Under the pieces are notes generated by a model. It had not been told where the DNA came from, did no database searches, and worked only from the letters and a program-made list of their open reading frames with translations. A program made the translations under genes and the position numbers. A DNA stretch of 64,000 nt from Kluyvera sp047971185 (lineage in GTDB: Bacteria; Pseudomonadota; Gammaproteobacteria; Enterobacterales; Enterobacteriaceae): assembly GCF_047971185.1 (NCBI RefSeq), contig NZ_JBKDZH010000003.1:23494-87493 (forward strand). Direction: 5' to 3'. Shown here piece after piece: positions 15,135 to 23,195 of the stretch (position 1 is its first letter; each line of letters starts with the position of its first letter).

Positions 15135-16673
15135 TTACCGACGGCGCTGACGCAGGCTCATCACCAACGCGCCAAAACCAAACAGAACCGTCATAATCCA
15201 CACCGTCCAGTCGCCGGTGCGCGCGTACGGGGTTAAGCCGGTGGTCGGCGTCACGCGGGTGGTCAGTACCTGGCGGGTAAACTGTGGGATCATCGCCTGA
15301 ATTTCACCGCGCGGGCCAATCACGGCGGTAATGCCGTTGTTGGTGCTGCGCAGCAGCGGGCGCGCCAGCTCCAGCGCGCGCATCCGCGCCATCTGGAAAT
15401 GCTGCCACGGGCCAATCGACTTACCAAACCACGCATCGTTCGAGATGGTCAGCAGGAAGTTGGTGTCCGGGCGGAAGTTATCGCGCACCTGCTGGCCGAG
15501 GATAATCTCGTAGCAGATGGCGGCGGTCAGCTTCAGGTTATGCGCCTGCAGCTGCGGCTGAATGTACGGGCCGCGGCTGAACGATGACATCGGCAGGTCA
15601 AAGAACGGCGCTAACGGGCGCAGAATCGACTCCAGCGGTACAAACTCGCCGAACGGCACCAGGTGGTTTTTGTTATAGCGATTGTGGGATTCGTAGCTGT
15701 ACGGGCTGTCTTTACCCAGCGTGATGATGGTGTTGTAGGTGTCGTAGCGATTCTGCTTATTGAGGCGCGCATCGACGATACCGGTAATCAGCGTGCTGTC
15801 TTTCGCGCGTAGTAAATCATCCATCATGCTGAGGAAGCGCTGCTGGTTAATTTCCAGATCCGGAATCGCCGACTCCGGCCAGATAATCAGCTGCGATTTG
15901 CCCATTAGCGGCTCGGTGGCGTCGAGATAGACCTTCAGCGTGTTGAGCAGCTGATTTTCATCCCACTTCAGCGCCTGCGGAATGTCGCCCTGCACCAGCG
16001 AAACCTGAGTGGTTTTGTCGGTTTGCAGGGTATACCACTGGATATAGCGCAGCGGGAAGGGCAGCGCGAACAGGATCACGCCGACTACCAGCGGACGCCA
16101 GTTGCGGGAGACCAGCGCCAGCACCAGCAGGCCGCTGACCATCATCAGCAGGAAGTTAATCGCGGTGACGCCCATCAGCGGGGCCAGCCCCTGTAGCGGG
16201 CCGTCGATCTGGCTGTAGCCAAACTGCAGCCACGGGAAGCCGGTCAGTACCCAGCCGCGCAGGAATTCCGTTAGCTGCCAGACCACCGGTGCGGCAATGG
16301 CGACGCGCAGCCAGTGGGTTTTCGGCCACAGGCGCGACAGAATGCCGGCAAACAGGCCGGTATACAGCGACAGATAAGCCGCCAGCAGCACCACCAGGAA
16401 GACGTTAACCGGGCCGGGCATGCCGCCAAACTGCGCGATGCTGACGTAGACCCAGTTGATACCGGTGCCGAACAGGCCAAAGCCCCAGAAATAACCAATG
16501 GCCGCTGCCTGCACCGGGCGACGGTTGAGCGTCAGCCCCTGCAGGCCCATCAGCGAGATAATCGCCGCAGGCCAGATGTCATAAGGAGAAAAAGCCAGCG
16601 TACCGCTGGCTCCGAAAAGTAGCGCCAGCAGCAGGCGAATGCGCTGGCGTTCAAGCAATGAGGCAAATGCCAT
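15135..16673 (-). CDS. lnt: Apolipoprotein N-acyltransferase
   Basis: 512 aa. Inner-membrane enzyme that adds the third acyl chain to the N-terminal Cys of lipoproteins, the last maturation step before Lol sorting. Several N-terminal transmembrane helices precede a periplasmic nitrilase-fold domain with the catalytic triad: Glu in IIWPESAIPDLE (about 267), Lys in NKNHLVPFGEF (about 335) and Cys in LTAAICYEIILGQ (about 387). It follows corC by 5 bp, in the conserved ybeZ-ybeY-corC-lnt run. Relevant substrates nearby are RlpA and LptE. Confidence 0.97.
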   Translation of the reverse strand: MAFASLLERQRIRLLLALLFGASGTLAFSPYDIWPAAIISLMGLQGLTLNRRPVQAAAIGYFWGFGLFGTGINWVYVSIAQFGGMPGPVNVFLVVLLAAYLSLYTGLFAGILSRLWPKTHWLRVAIAAPVVWQLTEFLRGWVLTGFPWLQFGYSQIDGPLQGLAPLMGVTAINFLLMMVSGLLVLALVSRNWRPLVVGVILFALPFPLRYIQWYTLQTDKTTQVSLVQGDIPQALKWDENQLLNTLKVYLDATEPLMGKSQLIIWPESAIPDLEINQQRFLSMMDDLLRAKDSTLITGIVDARLNKQNRYDTYNTIITLGKDSPYSYESHNRYNKNHLVPFGEFVPLESILRPLAPFFDLPMSSFSRGPYIQPQLQAHNLKLTAAICYEIILGQQVRDNFRPDTNFLLTISNDAWFGKSIGPWQHFQMARMRALELARPLLRSTNNGITAVIGPRGEIQAMIPQFTRQVLTTRVTPTTGLTPYARTGDWTVWIMTVLFGFGALVMSLRQRRR

Positions 16674-16678
16674 GGAGA

Positions 16679-17557
16679 TTATTCGTCCAGTTTCGGTTGG
16701 GGGGAATCGTCCGGAATCTTAACATGAACCTGAATAATACGACGGCTGTCGGCCATCGCCACCTTAAACTGGTAACCATCGATGTCGATGGTTTCCCCAC
16801 GCGCCGGCAGGTGACCGAAGGCCTGCATCACCAGGCCGCCGATGGTATCGACCTCTTCATCGCTGAAGTGGGTGCTGAAGGCATCGTTAAAGTCTTCGAT
16901 AGAAGCCAGCGCGCGCACCGTCCAGGTGTGGCGGCTGAGCTGACGGAAGTCGATATCATCTTCTTCGTCATACTCGTCTTCGATTTCGCCGACGATAAGC
17001 TCCAGAATATCTTCGATCGTCACCAGGCCAGAGACGCCGCCAAACTCATCGATAACGATGGCCATATGGTAGCGCTGGGAGCGGAATTCCTTGAGCATAC
17101 GGTCAACCCGTTTGCTTTCCGGTACGACAACCGCGGTGCGTAACACTTTGTCCATGCTGAAGGCTTCGGCGTCGCTGCGCATAAACGGCAGCAGGTCCTT
17201 GGCCATCAGAATCCCTTCAATGTGATCTTTGTCCTCGCTGATCACCGGGAAACGCGAGTGGGCGGACTCGATAATCACATCAAGACATTCGTCCAGGGTC
17301 TGGTTGCGTTTCAGGGTAATCATTTGCGAGCGCGGGATCATGATGTCGCGGACGCGCTGGTCGGCGATATCCATTACCCCTTCGAGCATGTCGCGCGTAT
17401 CTTCATCGATAAGCTCGTTCTGCCCGGAATCACGGATCAGCGCCAGAAGGTCGTCACGGTTTTTCGGTTCACCGTGGAAAAGCTGGCTGAGTAAGAGGGA
17501 GAAAAATCCCTTTTTGCTGTTTACTGTGTCACTACTGTGTGAATTGTCGTCGCTCAT
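16679..17557 (-). CDS. ybeX: CorC/YbeX CBS-domain protein
   Basis: 292 aa from the ATG at 17555-17557 (MSDDNSHSSDTVNSKKG); 23 further upstream codons do not match the family. Two CBS domains (about residues 70-130 and 135-195; IMIPRSQM and FPVISEDKDHIEGILMAKDLLPF) are followed by a CorC_HlyC transporter-associated domain ending in IQVHVKIPDDSPQPKLDE. It was named for magnesium/cobalt efflux with CorA. In E. coli it has also been tied to ribosome maturation together with YbeY. No membrane helix is visible, so it is likely cytosolic. Confidence 0.94.
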   Translation of the reverse strand: MSDDNSHSSDTVNSKKGFFSLLLSQLFHGEPKNRDDLLALIRDSGQNELIDEDTRDMLEGVMDIADQRVRDIMIPRSQMITLKRNQTLDECLDVIIESAHSRFPVISEDKDHIEGILMAKDLLPFMRSDAEAFSMDKVLRTAVVVPESKRVDRMLKEFRSQRYHMAIVIDEFGGVSGLVTIEDILELIVGEIEDEYDEEDDIDFRQLSRHTWTVRALASIEDFNDAFSTHFSDEEVDTIGGLVMQAFGHLPARGETIDIDGYQFKVAMADSRRIIQVHVKIPDDSPQPKLDE

Positions 17558-17655
17558 GGCGTCGTTTGGGTTCTCATGTTGATTTAAATGTCGCTCGTCG
17601 CGCGTAAACTCAGCGCCGGACGGCATGGATAAACATTGGGCCGAAGCCCAATGCG

Positions 17656-18123
17656 TTATTCTTTCTCGGAAATGTACGGGTCCTCATAGCCCAGAGCAAG
17701 CATTATCTCTGTCTCAAGGCTTTCCATCTCTTCCGCTTCGTCGTCTTCAATGTGGTCGTAGCCCAGCAGATGCAGGCTTCCGTGCACCACCATGTGCGCC
17801 CAGTGCGCTTCCAGCGGTTTGCCCTGCTCAACGGCTTCCTGCTCCACCACCTGACGGCAGATGATCAGATCGCCCAGCAGCGGCATCTCGATCCCCGGCG
17901 GCGCTTCAAACGGGAAGGAGAGCACGTTAGTCGGTTTATCCTTACCGCGGTAGGTGAGGTTCAGCTCGTGGCTTTCCGCTTCATCCACCAGGCGAATCGT
18001 TACTTCCGATTCTTCCTGAAACTGCGGGATAACGGCATCCAGCCAGCCCTGGAACTGACTTTCTTCTGGCAGGCCGGTGTTGTTTTCACAGGCCAACTGG
18101 AGATCGAGGATCACCTGACTCAT
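17656..18123 (-). CDS. ybeY: Endoribonuclease YbeY
   Basis: 155 aa, exact family length. A single-strand endoribonuclease needed for 16S rRNA 3'-end maturation and 70S quality control. The zinc site HGSLHLLGYDH (H-x3-H-x5-H) is at about residues 114-124, and the conserved Arg-containing strand LNLTYRGKDKPTNVLSFPFE around 54-73. Its ATG overlaps the ybeZ stop (ATGA). YbeZ and YbeY are functional partners. Confidence 0.97.
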   Translation of the reverse strand: MSQVILDLQLACENNTGLPEESQFQGWLDAVIPQFQEESEVTIRLVDEAESHELNLTYRGKDKPTNVLSFPFEAPPGIEMPLLGDLIICRQVVEQEAVEQGKPLEAHWAHMVVHGSLHLLGYDHIEDDEAEEMESLETEIMLALGYEDPYISEKE

Positions 18124-19166
18124 TTCTGCTCCTGCGCCTGAGCTTCGCGTTTACGTTCTGCGGCCAGCTCGGCTTTACGTTTTTGATCGGCTTCTTCCCA
18201 CGCCTCATAGGCGTTAACGATACGGGCAACCACCGGGTGGCGCACCACGTCTTCGCTGTGGAAGAAGTTAAAGCTGATTTCATCAACTTCGGCCAGCACT
18301 TCGATAGCATGGCGCAGGCCTGATTTGGTGCTGCGCGGCAGGTCAATCTGGGTGACGTCGCCGGTGATAACCGCTTTAGAGTTAAAGCCGATACGCGTCA
18401 GGAACATCTTCATCTGTTCGATGGTGGTGTTCTGGCTTTCATCAAGAATGATAAACGCATCGTTCAGCGTACGGCCGCGCATGTAGGCCAGCGGGGCGAC
18501 TTCAATAACGTTGCGCTCCATCAGCTTCTCGACCTTTTCGAAGCCCAGCATTTCGAACAGTGCGTCGTACAGCGGGCGCAGGTACGGGTCGACTTTCTGG
18601 CTCAGATCGCCCGGCAGGAAGCCGAGTTTTTCGCCTGCTTCCACCGCCGGACGGGTCAGCAGAATACGGCGAATCTCCTGGCGTTCGAGCGCATCGACCG
18701 CAGCCGCTACCGCGAGGTAGGTTTTACCGGTACCCGCCGGGCCGACGCCGAAGGTAATGTCGTGGTCAAGAATATGGGCGATGTACTGCGCCTGGTTCGG
18801 CGTACGCGGCTTGATCACCCCACGCTTGGTTTTGATATTAACGGCTTTACCGTATTCCGGCACGCTCTCGGCGCTTTGCTCCAGCACGCGGGCTTCTTTA
18901 ATGGCCAGATGGATCTGCTCTGGCTCAATATCCTGAATCTGGCCGCGCATTGGGGCGGTGTCCACGTACAGGCTGCGCAGAATATCGGCAGCGGCGGTCA
19001 CGCAGATGGCGCGTCCCGTCAGTTTGAAATGGTTATCGCGGCGGTTGATTTCGATGCCCAGTCGTCGCTCCAGCTGTTTGATGTTGTCATCAAACGGGCC
19101 GCACAGGCTCAGCAGACGGGCATTGTCTGCCGGCTCCAGGGTAATTTCGCGAGTGTCTATGTTCAA
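18120..19166 (-). CDS. ybeZ: PhoH-like ATPase YbeZ
   Basis: 348 aa from a TTG start at 19164-19166. The frame stays open 16 codons further, but family similarity begins at NIDTREITLEP, and GAGGAA lies 5-10 nt before the TTG. It is a PhoH-family P-loop ATPase: Walker A GPAGTGKT near residue 140, Walker B AFIILDESQN near 240. It is linked to RNA and ribosome metabolism with YbeY. The C-terminal tail is a Lys/Glu/Ala-rich helix and varies among relatives. Confidence 0.94.
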   Translation of the reverse strand: MNIDTREITLEPADNARLLSLCGPFDDNIKQLERRLGIEINRRDNHFKLTGRAICVTAAADILRSLYVDTAPMRGQIQDIEPEQIHLAIKEARVLEQSAESVPEYGKAVNIKTKRGVIKPRTPNQAQYIAHILDHDITFGVGPAGTGKTYLAVAAAVDALERQEIRRILLTRPAVEAGEKLGFLPGDLSQKVDPYLRPLYDALFEMLGFEKVEKLMERNVIEVAPLAYMRGRTLNDAFIILDESQNTTIEQMKMFLTRIGFNSKAVITGDVTQIDLPRSTKSGLRHAIEVLAEVDEISFNFFHSEDVVRHPVVARIVNAYEAWEEADQKRKAELAAERKREAQAQEQK

Positions 19167-19319
19167 ACTGTTCCTCTTATGTCTGTATAGCCGTAGGACA
19201 AGCGTCCTGGGCACGTAAAGGAATTATTCACGCCGCAGTCAAAAGGCGCAAGCATTGCGATAAATATGGGGGTGGCAGGAGGAAATACAAGGCCCGCCAG
19301 AGCTGACGGGCCTGGAAGA

Positions 19320-20744
19320 TTACGGCTGGTAGATGCCTACGCCCAGCTCGCTCTCTCTGCGGGTACGGGCAATAACCGATTCCGGCGTTTCAACCACGCG
19401 CAGGCCCATCTCGTCTTCGGTACGCACCAGCTTACCGCGCAGCGAGTTGGTATAGACGTCGGTAATCTCCACGTCGACAAATTTACCGACCATCTCCGGC
19501 GAACCTTCAAAGTTGACCACGCGGTTGTTCTCGGTGCGCCCGGTCAGCTCCATGATGCTCTTACGCGAGGTGCCTTCCACCAGAATACGCTGGACGGTGC
19601 CCAGCATACGGCGGCTCCAGGCCATGGCCTGCTGGTTGATGCGCTCCTGAAGAATGTACAGGCGCTGCTTTTTCTCTTCTTCCGGCACGTCGTCGACCAT
19701 ATCGGCCGCCGGCGTCCCCGGACGGGCGGAGAAGACAAAGCTGAAGCTGACGTCAAAGTTCACGTCGGCAATCAGCTTCATGGTCTGTTCGAAGTCCTGG
19801 GTGGTTTCGCCCGGGAAGCCGACGATAAAGTCGGAGCTGATCTGGATATCTGGACGCGCGGCGCGCAGTTTACGAATAATCGATTTATATTCCAGCGCGG
19901 TATGCGGGCGGCCCATCATCGTCAGCACGCGGTCGGAACCGCTCTGAATCGGCAGGTGCAGGAAGCTCACCAGCTCCGGCGTATCGCGATAGACGTCGAT
20001 GATGTCGTCGGTGAACTCGATCGGGTGGCTGGTGGTGAAGCGCACGCGGTCAATGCCGTCAATGGCGGCCACCAGACGCAGCAGCTCGGCGAACGAGCCG
20101 GTGGTGCCGTCGTAGTTCTCGCCGCGCCAGGCGTTAACGTTCTGCCCCAGCAGGTTGACTTCACGCACGCCCTGCGCCGCCAGTTGGGCTATCTCAAACA
20201 GGATATCGTCGCACGGGCGGCTGACTTCTTCGCCGCGAGTGTATGGGACCACGCAGTAGGTGCAGTATTTGTTGCAGCCTTCCATGATTGACACAAATGC
20301 GGTCGGGCCTTCGGCGCGCGGCTCCGGCAGACGATCAAATTTCTCGATTTCCGGGAAGCTGACGTCAATCACCGGACGGCGATTATTGCGCACCGCGTCG
20401 ATCATTTCCGGCAGGCGGTGCAGGGTTTGCGGCCCAAAAATAATGTCCACGTAGTGGGCGCGTTGGCGAATGAGCTTGCCTTCCTGGGAGGCGACGCAGC
20501 CGCCGACACCAATAATGACCTTGGGATTTTTGGCTTTAATGAGTTTCCAGCGGCCTAACTGGTGGAAGACTTTCTCCTGCGCTTTCTCACGAATTGAGCA
20601 GGTGTTCAGCAGCAGGACATCGGCTTCTGCTGCGTTTTCAGTCAGTTGATACCCATGAGTGGCATCCAGCAGATCGGCCATCTTCGATGAATCGTATTCG
20701 TTCATCTGACAGCCCCAGGTTTTAATATGGAGTTTTTTTGTCAT
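19320..20744 (-). CDS. miaB: tRNA-i6A37 methylthiotransferase
   Basis: 474 aa from the ATG at 20742-20744. A TTG six codons upstream is less likely. MiaB is a radical-SAM enzyme that converts i6A37 to ms2i6A37 in tRNAs reading UNN codons. The N-terminal UPF0004 domain binds one 4Fe-4S cluster (Cys12 in KTWGCQMNE, plus LNTCSIRE and GVGGCVAS). The radical-SAM motif CNKYCTYC is at about 157-164, and a C-terminal TRAM domain (about 375-440) binds tRNA. It is transcribed alone, 154 bp after ybeZ. Confidence 0.97.
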   Translation of the reverse strand: MTKKLHIKTWGCQMNEYDSSKMADLLDATHGYQLTENAAEADVLLLNTCSIREKAQEKVFHQLGRWKLIKAKNPKVIIGVGGCVASQEGKLIRQRAHYVDIIFGPQTLHRLPEMIDAVRNNRRPVIDVSFPEIEKFDRLPEPRAEGPTAFVSIMEGCNKYCTYCVVPYTRGEEVSRPCDDILFEIAQLAAQGVREVNLLGQNVNAWRGENYDGTTGSFAELLRLVAAIDGIDRVRFTTSHPIEFTDDIIDVYRDTPELVSFLHLPIQSGSDRVLTMMGRPHTALEYKSIIRKLRAARPDIQISSDFIVGFPGETTQDFEQTMKLIADVNFDVSFSFVFSARPGTPAADMVDDVPEEEKKQRLYILQERINQQAMAWSRRMLGTVQRILVEGTSRKSIMELTGRTENNRVVNFEGSPEMVGKFVDVEITDVYTNSLRGKLVRTEDEMGLRVVETPESVIARTRRESELGVGIYQP

Positions 20745-20890
20745 CGACTTGCTCTTGCTCAATTATGAATAGCCAACATTGCAGGGCGCGTATTGTAATG
20801 CTTTGATGCCGTTGTGACCAGCATGGCGGATATTCGCCGCGACGGGCAAAAGTCCGGTAAACTTAAGGGATTCGGCTTTAAGGATAATAA

Positions 20891-22057
20891 ATGATGACAA
20901 TTCGACATACAGACGTTGCCATAATCGGCGGTGGGATGGTCGGCGGCGCCCTGGCGCTGGGGTTGGCGCAGAATGGTTTTTCGGTGACGGTGCTGGATAA
21001 AGCGCCGCCGCCAGCTTTCGATCCCGCGGCTCAGCCGGACGTGCGTATTTCGGCCATCAGCGCCGCGTCGGTGCAGCTGTTGCGCAGCCTGGGCGTGTGG
21101 GACGCGGTGCTGGCGATGCGCGCCCATCCGTGGCGTCGGCTGGAGACCTGGGAGTGGCAGACCGCCCACGTGGTGTTTGATGCCGCCGAGCTGAAGCTGC
21201 CAAACCTCGGCTATATGGTCGAGAACAACGTGCTGCAGCTGGCGCTGTGGCAGGCGCTGGAGGCGCATCCGCAGGTCACGCTGCTGCACGGCAGTGCGTT
21301 AAAGAAAATGGACGGCCAGCACCTGCACCTGGCAGATGACACTGAGATTGTTGCTCGTCTGGTGGTCGGTGCCGACGGGGCGCAGTCGCAGGTGCGGCAA
21401 CTGGCGGGGATCGGCGTGCACGGCTGGCAGTATCCGCAGTCCTGTATGCTGATTACCGTGAAGTCCGAAAACGAACCTGGTGACAGCACCTGGCAGCAGT
21501 TTACGCCGACCGGGCCGCGTGCCTTTTTACCGCTTTACGATAGCTGGGCCTCGCTGGTGTGGTACGACACCCCGGCGCGCATTCGCCAGCTACAGTCGCT
21601 GTCGATGACGCAACTCCAGCGAGAAATCAGCGCGCATTTTCCGGAGCGTTTAGGAAATGTTACGCCGGTGGCGGCAGGGGCATTCCCGCTGACGCGCCGC
21701 CATGCGTTGCAGTATGTGCAGCCGGGGCTGGCGCTGGTGGGCGACGCCGCGCATACCATTCATCCGCTGGCGGGGCAGGGCGTGAATCTGGGCTACCGTG
21801 ACGTTGATGCGCTGCTGGACGTGCTGGCGAACGCGCGCAGCGTCGGCGAAGACTGGGCCAGCCTGCCGGTGCTCGAACGCTATCAGTCGCGCCGCCGGGT
21901 GGACAATCTGCTGATGCAGAGCGGAATGGATCTGTTCTACGCCGGTTTTAGCAACAGCCTCGGCCCGCTGCGTATTTTGCGTAATGTCGGATTAATGGCG
22001 GCACAGCGGGCGGGCGTATTGAAGCGTCAGGCGCTGAAGTACGCGTTGGGGTTGTAG
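20891..22057 (+). CDS. ubiF: Ubiquinone biosynthesis monooxygenase UbiF
   Basis: 388 aa (an ATG one codon downstream is equally possible). FAD-dependent hydroxylase of the UbiH/COQ6 family that hydroxylates the C6 position of demethoxyubiquinol in aerobic ubiquinone synthesis. The N-terminal FAD motif is VAIIGGGMVGGALALGLA (about 9-26), the second FAD motif GLALVGDAAHTIHPLAGQGVNLG (about 279-301), and the DG motif VVGADGAQS near 156. It is divergent from miaB; a REP unit lies between its stop and the tRNA operon terminator. Confidence 0.96.
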   Translation: MMTIRHTDVAIIGGGMVGGALALGLAQNGFSVTVLDKAPPPAFDPAAQPDVRISAISAASVQLLRSLGVWDAVLAMRAHPWRRLETWEWQTAHVVFDAAELKLPNLGYMVENNVLQLALWQALEAHPQVTLLHGSALKKMDGQHLHLADDTEIVARLVVGADGAQSQVRQLAGIGVHGWQYPQSCMLITVKSENEPGDSTWQQFTPTGPRAFLPLYDSWASLVWYDTPARIRQLQSLSMTQLQREISAHFPERLGNVTPVAAGAFPLTRRHALQYVQPGLALVGDAAHTIHPLAGQGVNLGYRDVDALLDVLANARSVGEDWASLPVLERYQSRRRVDNLLMQSGMDLFYAGFSNSLGPLRILRNVGLMAAQRAGVLKRQALKYALGL

Positions 22058-22063
22058 TCAGGA

Positions 22064-22093
22064 GTAGCCCGGGCGAACGCAGTGACCCCGGGA
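22064..22093. repeat. Single REP unit after ubiF
   Basis: GTAGCCCGGGCGAACGCAGT then GACCCCGGGA, 7 bp after the ubiF stop. It is the same family as the REP units at 10381-10456 and 15053-15126, here as a solitary copy. Confidence 0.8.
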
Positions 22094-22110
22094 AACATTG
22101 GCACAAAAAC

Positions 22111-22138
22111 AAAAAAAGCTCGCCGAAGCGAGCTTTTT
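22111..22138 (-). terminator. Terminator of the tRNA operon (bidirectional)
   Basis: A 7-bp stem AAGCTCG / CGAGCTT with a 6-nt loop, flanked by an A-run on one side and a T-run on the other. It can terminate both the minus-strand tRNA operon and plus-strand ubiF transcription. Confidence 0.85.
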
Positions 22139-22143
22139 GAATT

Positions 22144-22218
22144 TGGCTGGGGTACGAGGATTCGAACCTCGGAATGCCGGAATCAGAATCCGGTGCCTTA
22201 CCGCTTGGCGATACCCCA
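22144..22218 (-). tRNA. glnX: tRNA-Gln (CTG)
   Basis: 75 nt including encoded CCA. Cloverleaf: acceptor TGGGGTA / TACCCCA, anticodon loop TTCTGAT, T-loop GTTCGAATC. It is the last gene of the seven-tRNA operon and is identical to 22324-22398 by eye. Confidence 0.97.
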
Positions 22219-22246
22219 ATTGTTTGTTGGTCATCTTGCTGTACGT

Positions 22247-22287
22247 GCCGGACTCAGCCCGATACCTTACAGCCTAGCGATACCCCA
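22247..22287 (-). pseudogene. Degenerate tRNA-Gln 5' half
   Basis: Between the two CTG-type tRNA-Gln genes lies a 41-nt stretch which on the minus strand begins TGGGGTATCGCTAGGCTGTA, close to the 5' acceptor strand and D arm of tRNA-Gln. It continues into a damaged anticodon arm ending TCCGGC, about 2 nt short in the loop. No T arm or 3' acceptor strand follows, so it cannot form a tRNA. It looks like the relic of a third CTG-type gene or a failed recombination between neighbours. Confidence 0.8.
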
Positions 22288-22323
22288 ACGGGCGCATTCA
22301 TCAGGATGAACGACTTTTAAAAT

Positions 22324-22398
22324 TGGCTGGGGTACGAGGATTCGAACCTCGGAATGCCGGAATCAGAATCCGGTGCCTTACCGCTTGGCGATACCCCA
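22324..22398 (-). tRNA. glnV: tRNA-Gln (CTG)
   Basis: 75 nt with encoded CCA; anticodon loop TTCTGAT. Sixth functional gene of the operon. The spacer to the next tRNA-Gln is 105 bp and holds a tRNA relic. Confidence 0.97.
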
Positions 22399-22443
22399 AC
22401 AAATTGTTTTCGGATAACCGAGTGAACTCGATGCTCCTGAATA

Positions 22444-22520
22444 TGGTGGCTACGACGGGATTCGAACCTGTGACCCCATCATTATGAGTGATGTGCTCTA
22501 ACCAACTGAGCTACGTAGCC
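22444..22520 (-). tRNA. metU: tRNA-Met (CAT, elongator)
   Basis: 77 nt with encoded CCA; begins GGCTACGTAGCTCAG, anticodon loop CTCATAA. The first base pair G-C and the D-arm sequence mark it as elongator rather than initiator tRNA-Met. Confidence 0.97.
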
Positions 22521-22536
22521 AGATTGTTTTCTTCGA

Positions 22537-22611
22537 TGGCTGGGGTACCTGGATTCGAACCAGGGAATGCCGGTATCAAAAACCGGTGCCTTACCGCTTG
22601 GCGATACCCCA
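22537..22611 (-). tRNA. glnW: tRNA-Gln (TTG)
   Basis: 75 nt with encoded CCA; anticodon loop TTTTGAT, stem CCGGT / ACCGG. Same sequence by eye as 22648-22722. Confidence 0.97.
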
Positions 22612-22647
22612 ATACCGTCGCGGTGAACCGCAAATATCGAAGAAATA

Positions 22648-22722
22648 TGGCTGGGGTACCTGGATTCGAACCAGGGAATGCCGGTATCAAAAACCGGTGC
22701 CTTACCGCTTGGCGATACCCCA
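22648..22722 (-). tRNA. glnU: tRNA-Gln (TTG)
   Basis: 75 nt with encoded CCA; anticodon loop TTTTGAT. Third gene in transcription order, after metT and leuW. Confidence 0.97.
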
Positions 22723-22745
22723 TCCGTGCAACGCTTACTGGTGAA

Positions 22746-22830
22746 TGGTGCGGGAGGCGAGACTTGAACTCGCACACCTTGCGGCGCCAGAACCTAAATC
22801 TGGTGCGTCTACCAATTTCGCCACTCCCGC
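22746..22830 (-). tRNA. leuW: tRNA-Leu (TAG)
   Basis: 85 nt with encoded CCA; begins GCGGGAGTGGCGAAATTGGT. A long variable arm marks it as class II, and the anticodon loop TTTAGGT gives TAG, which reads CUN Leu codons. Confidence 0.97.
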
Positions 22831-22838
22831 AAAAAAGA

Positions 22839-22915
22839 TGGTGGCTACGACGGGATTCGAACCTGTGACCCCATCATTATGAGTGATGTGCTCTAACCAA
22901 CTGAGCTACGTAGCC
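22839..22915 (-). tRNA. metT: tRNA-Met (CAT, elongator)
   Basis: 77 nt with encoded CCA, identical by eye to the tRNA at 22444-22520. First gene of the operon; its 5' end lies about 40 bp from the -10 box at 22955. Confidence 0.97.
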
Positions 22916-22954
22916 ATCTTTTTTTCGCGTTACCTTATCGGCGTTGCGGGGCGC

Positions 22955-22983
22955 ATTATGCGTATTGAGCCCTGGACCGTCAA
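22955..22983 (-). promoter_or_regulatory. Stable-RNA promoter of the tRNA operon
   Basis: On the minus strand -35 TTGACG and -10 CATAAT are separated by exactly 17 bp and followed by a GC-rich discriminator (GCGCCCCGC). This is the classic arrangement of a growth-rate- and ppGpp-controlled sigma-70 promoter. Confidence 0.85.
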
Positions 22984-23144
22984 CACCTTTTTCAATGAAA
23001 TTCACCGGAATGTGACTGTTTGGCTAGGTTGCGAACAGCATGGCGCATTATTCGGCAGTTATTGGCTATTTATCGTTATCTCAGGCACCCAATATACTCT
23101 CATGCGCGGCGGGACTATTGGGTTAATACACTAACGGCCAAAAC

Positions 23145-23174
23145 AAAAAAGCCCCCGATGTTTCCCTCGGGGGC
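23145..23174 (-). terminator. asnB terminator
   Basis: On the minus strand a stem GCCCCCGA / TCGGGGGC with a short loop is followed by six Ts, 22 bp beyond the asnB stop. Confidence 0.9.
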
Positions 23175-23195
23175 TGTTCTATTCAACCATCACGC

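Noticed and set aside
22482..22868. Open frames of 88-126 codons across the tRNA genes
   Set aside because: They translate tRNA sequence on either strand; the repeated peptide segments reflect repeated tRNA genes, not protein repeats.
22144..22915. Direct repeats that look like a CRISPR or tandem repeat array
   Set aside because: The repeated units are tRNA genes with full cloverleaf, CCA ends and varying anticodons; spacing is irregular.
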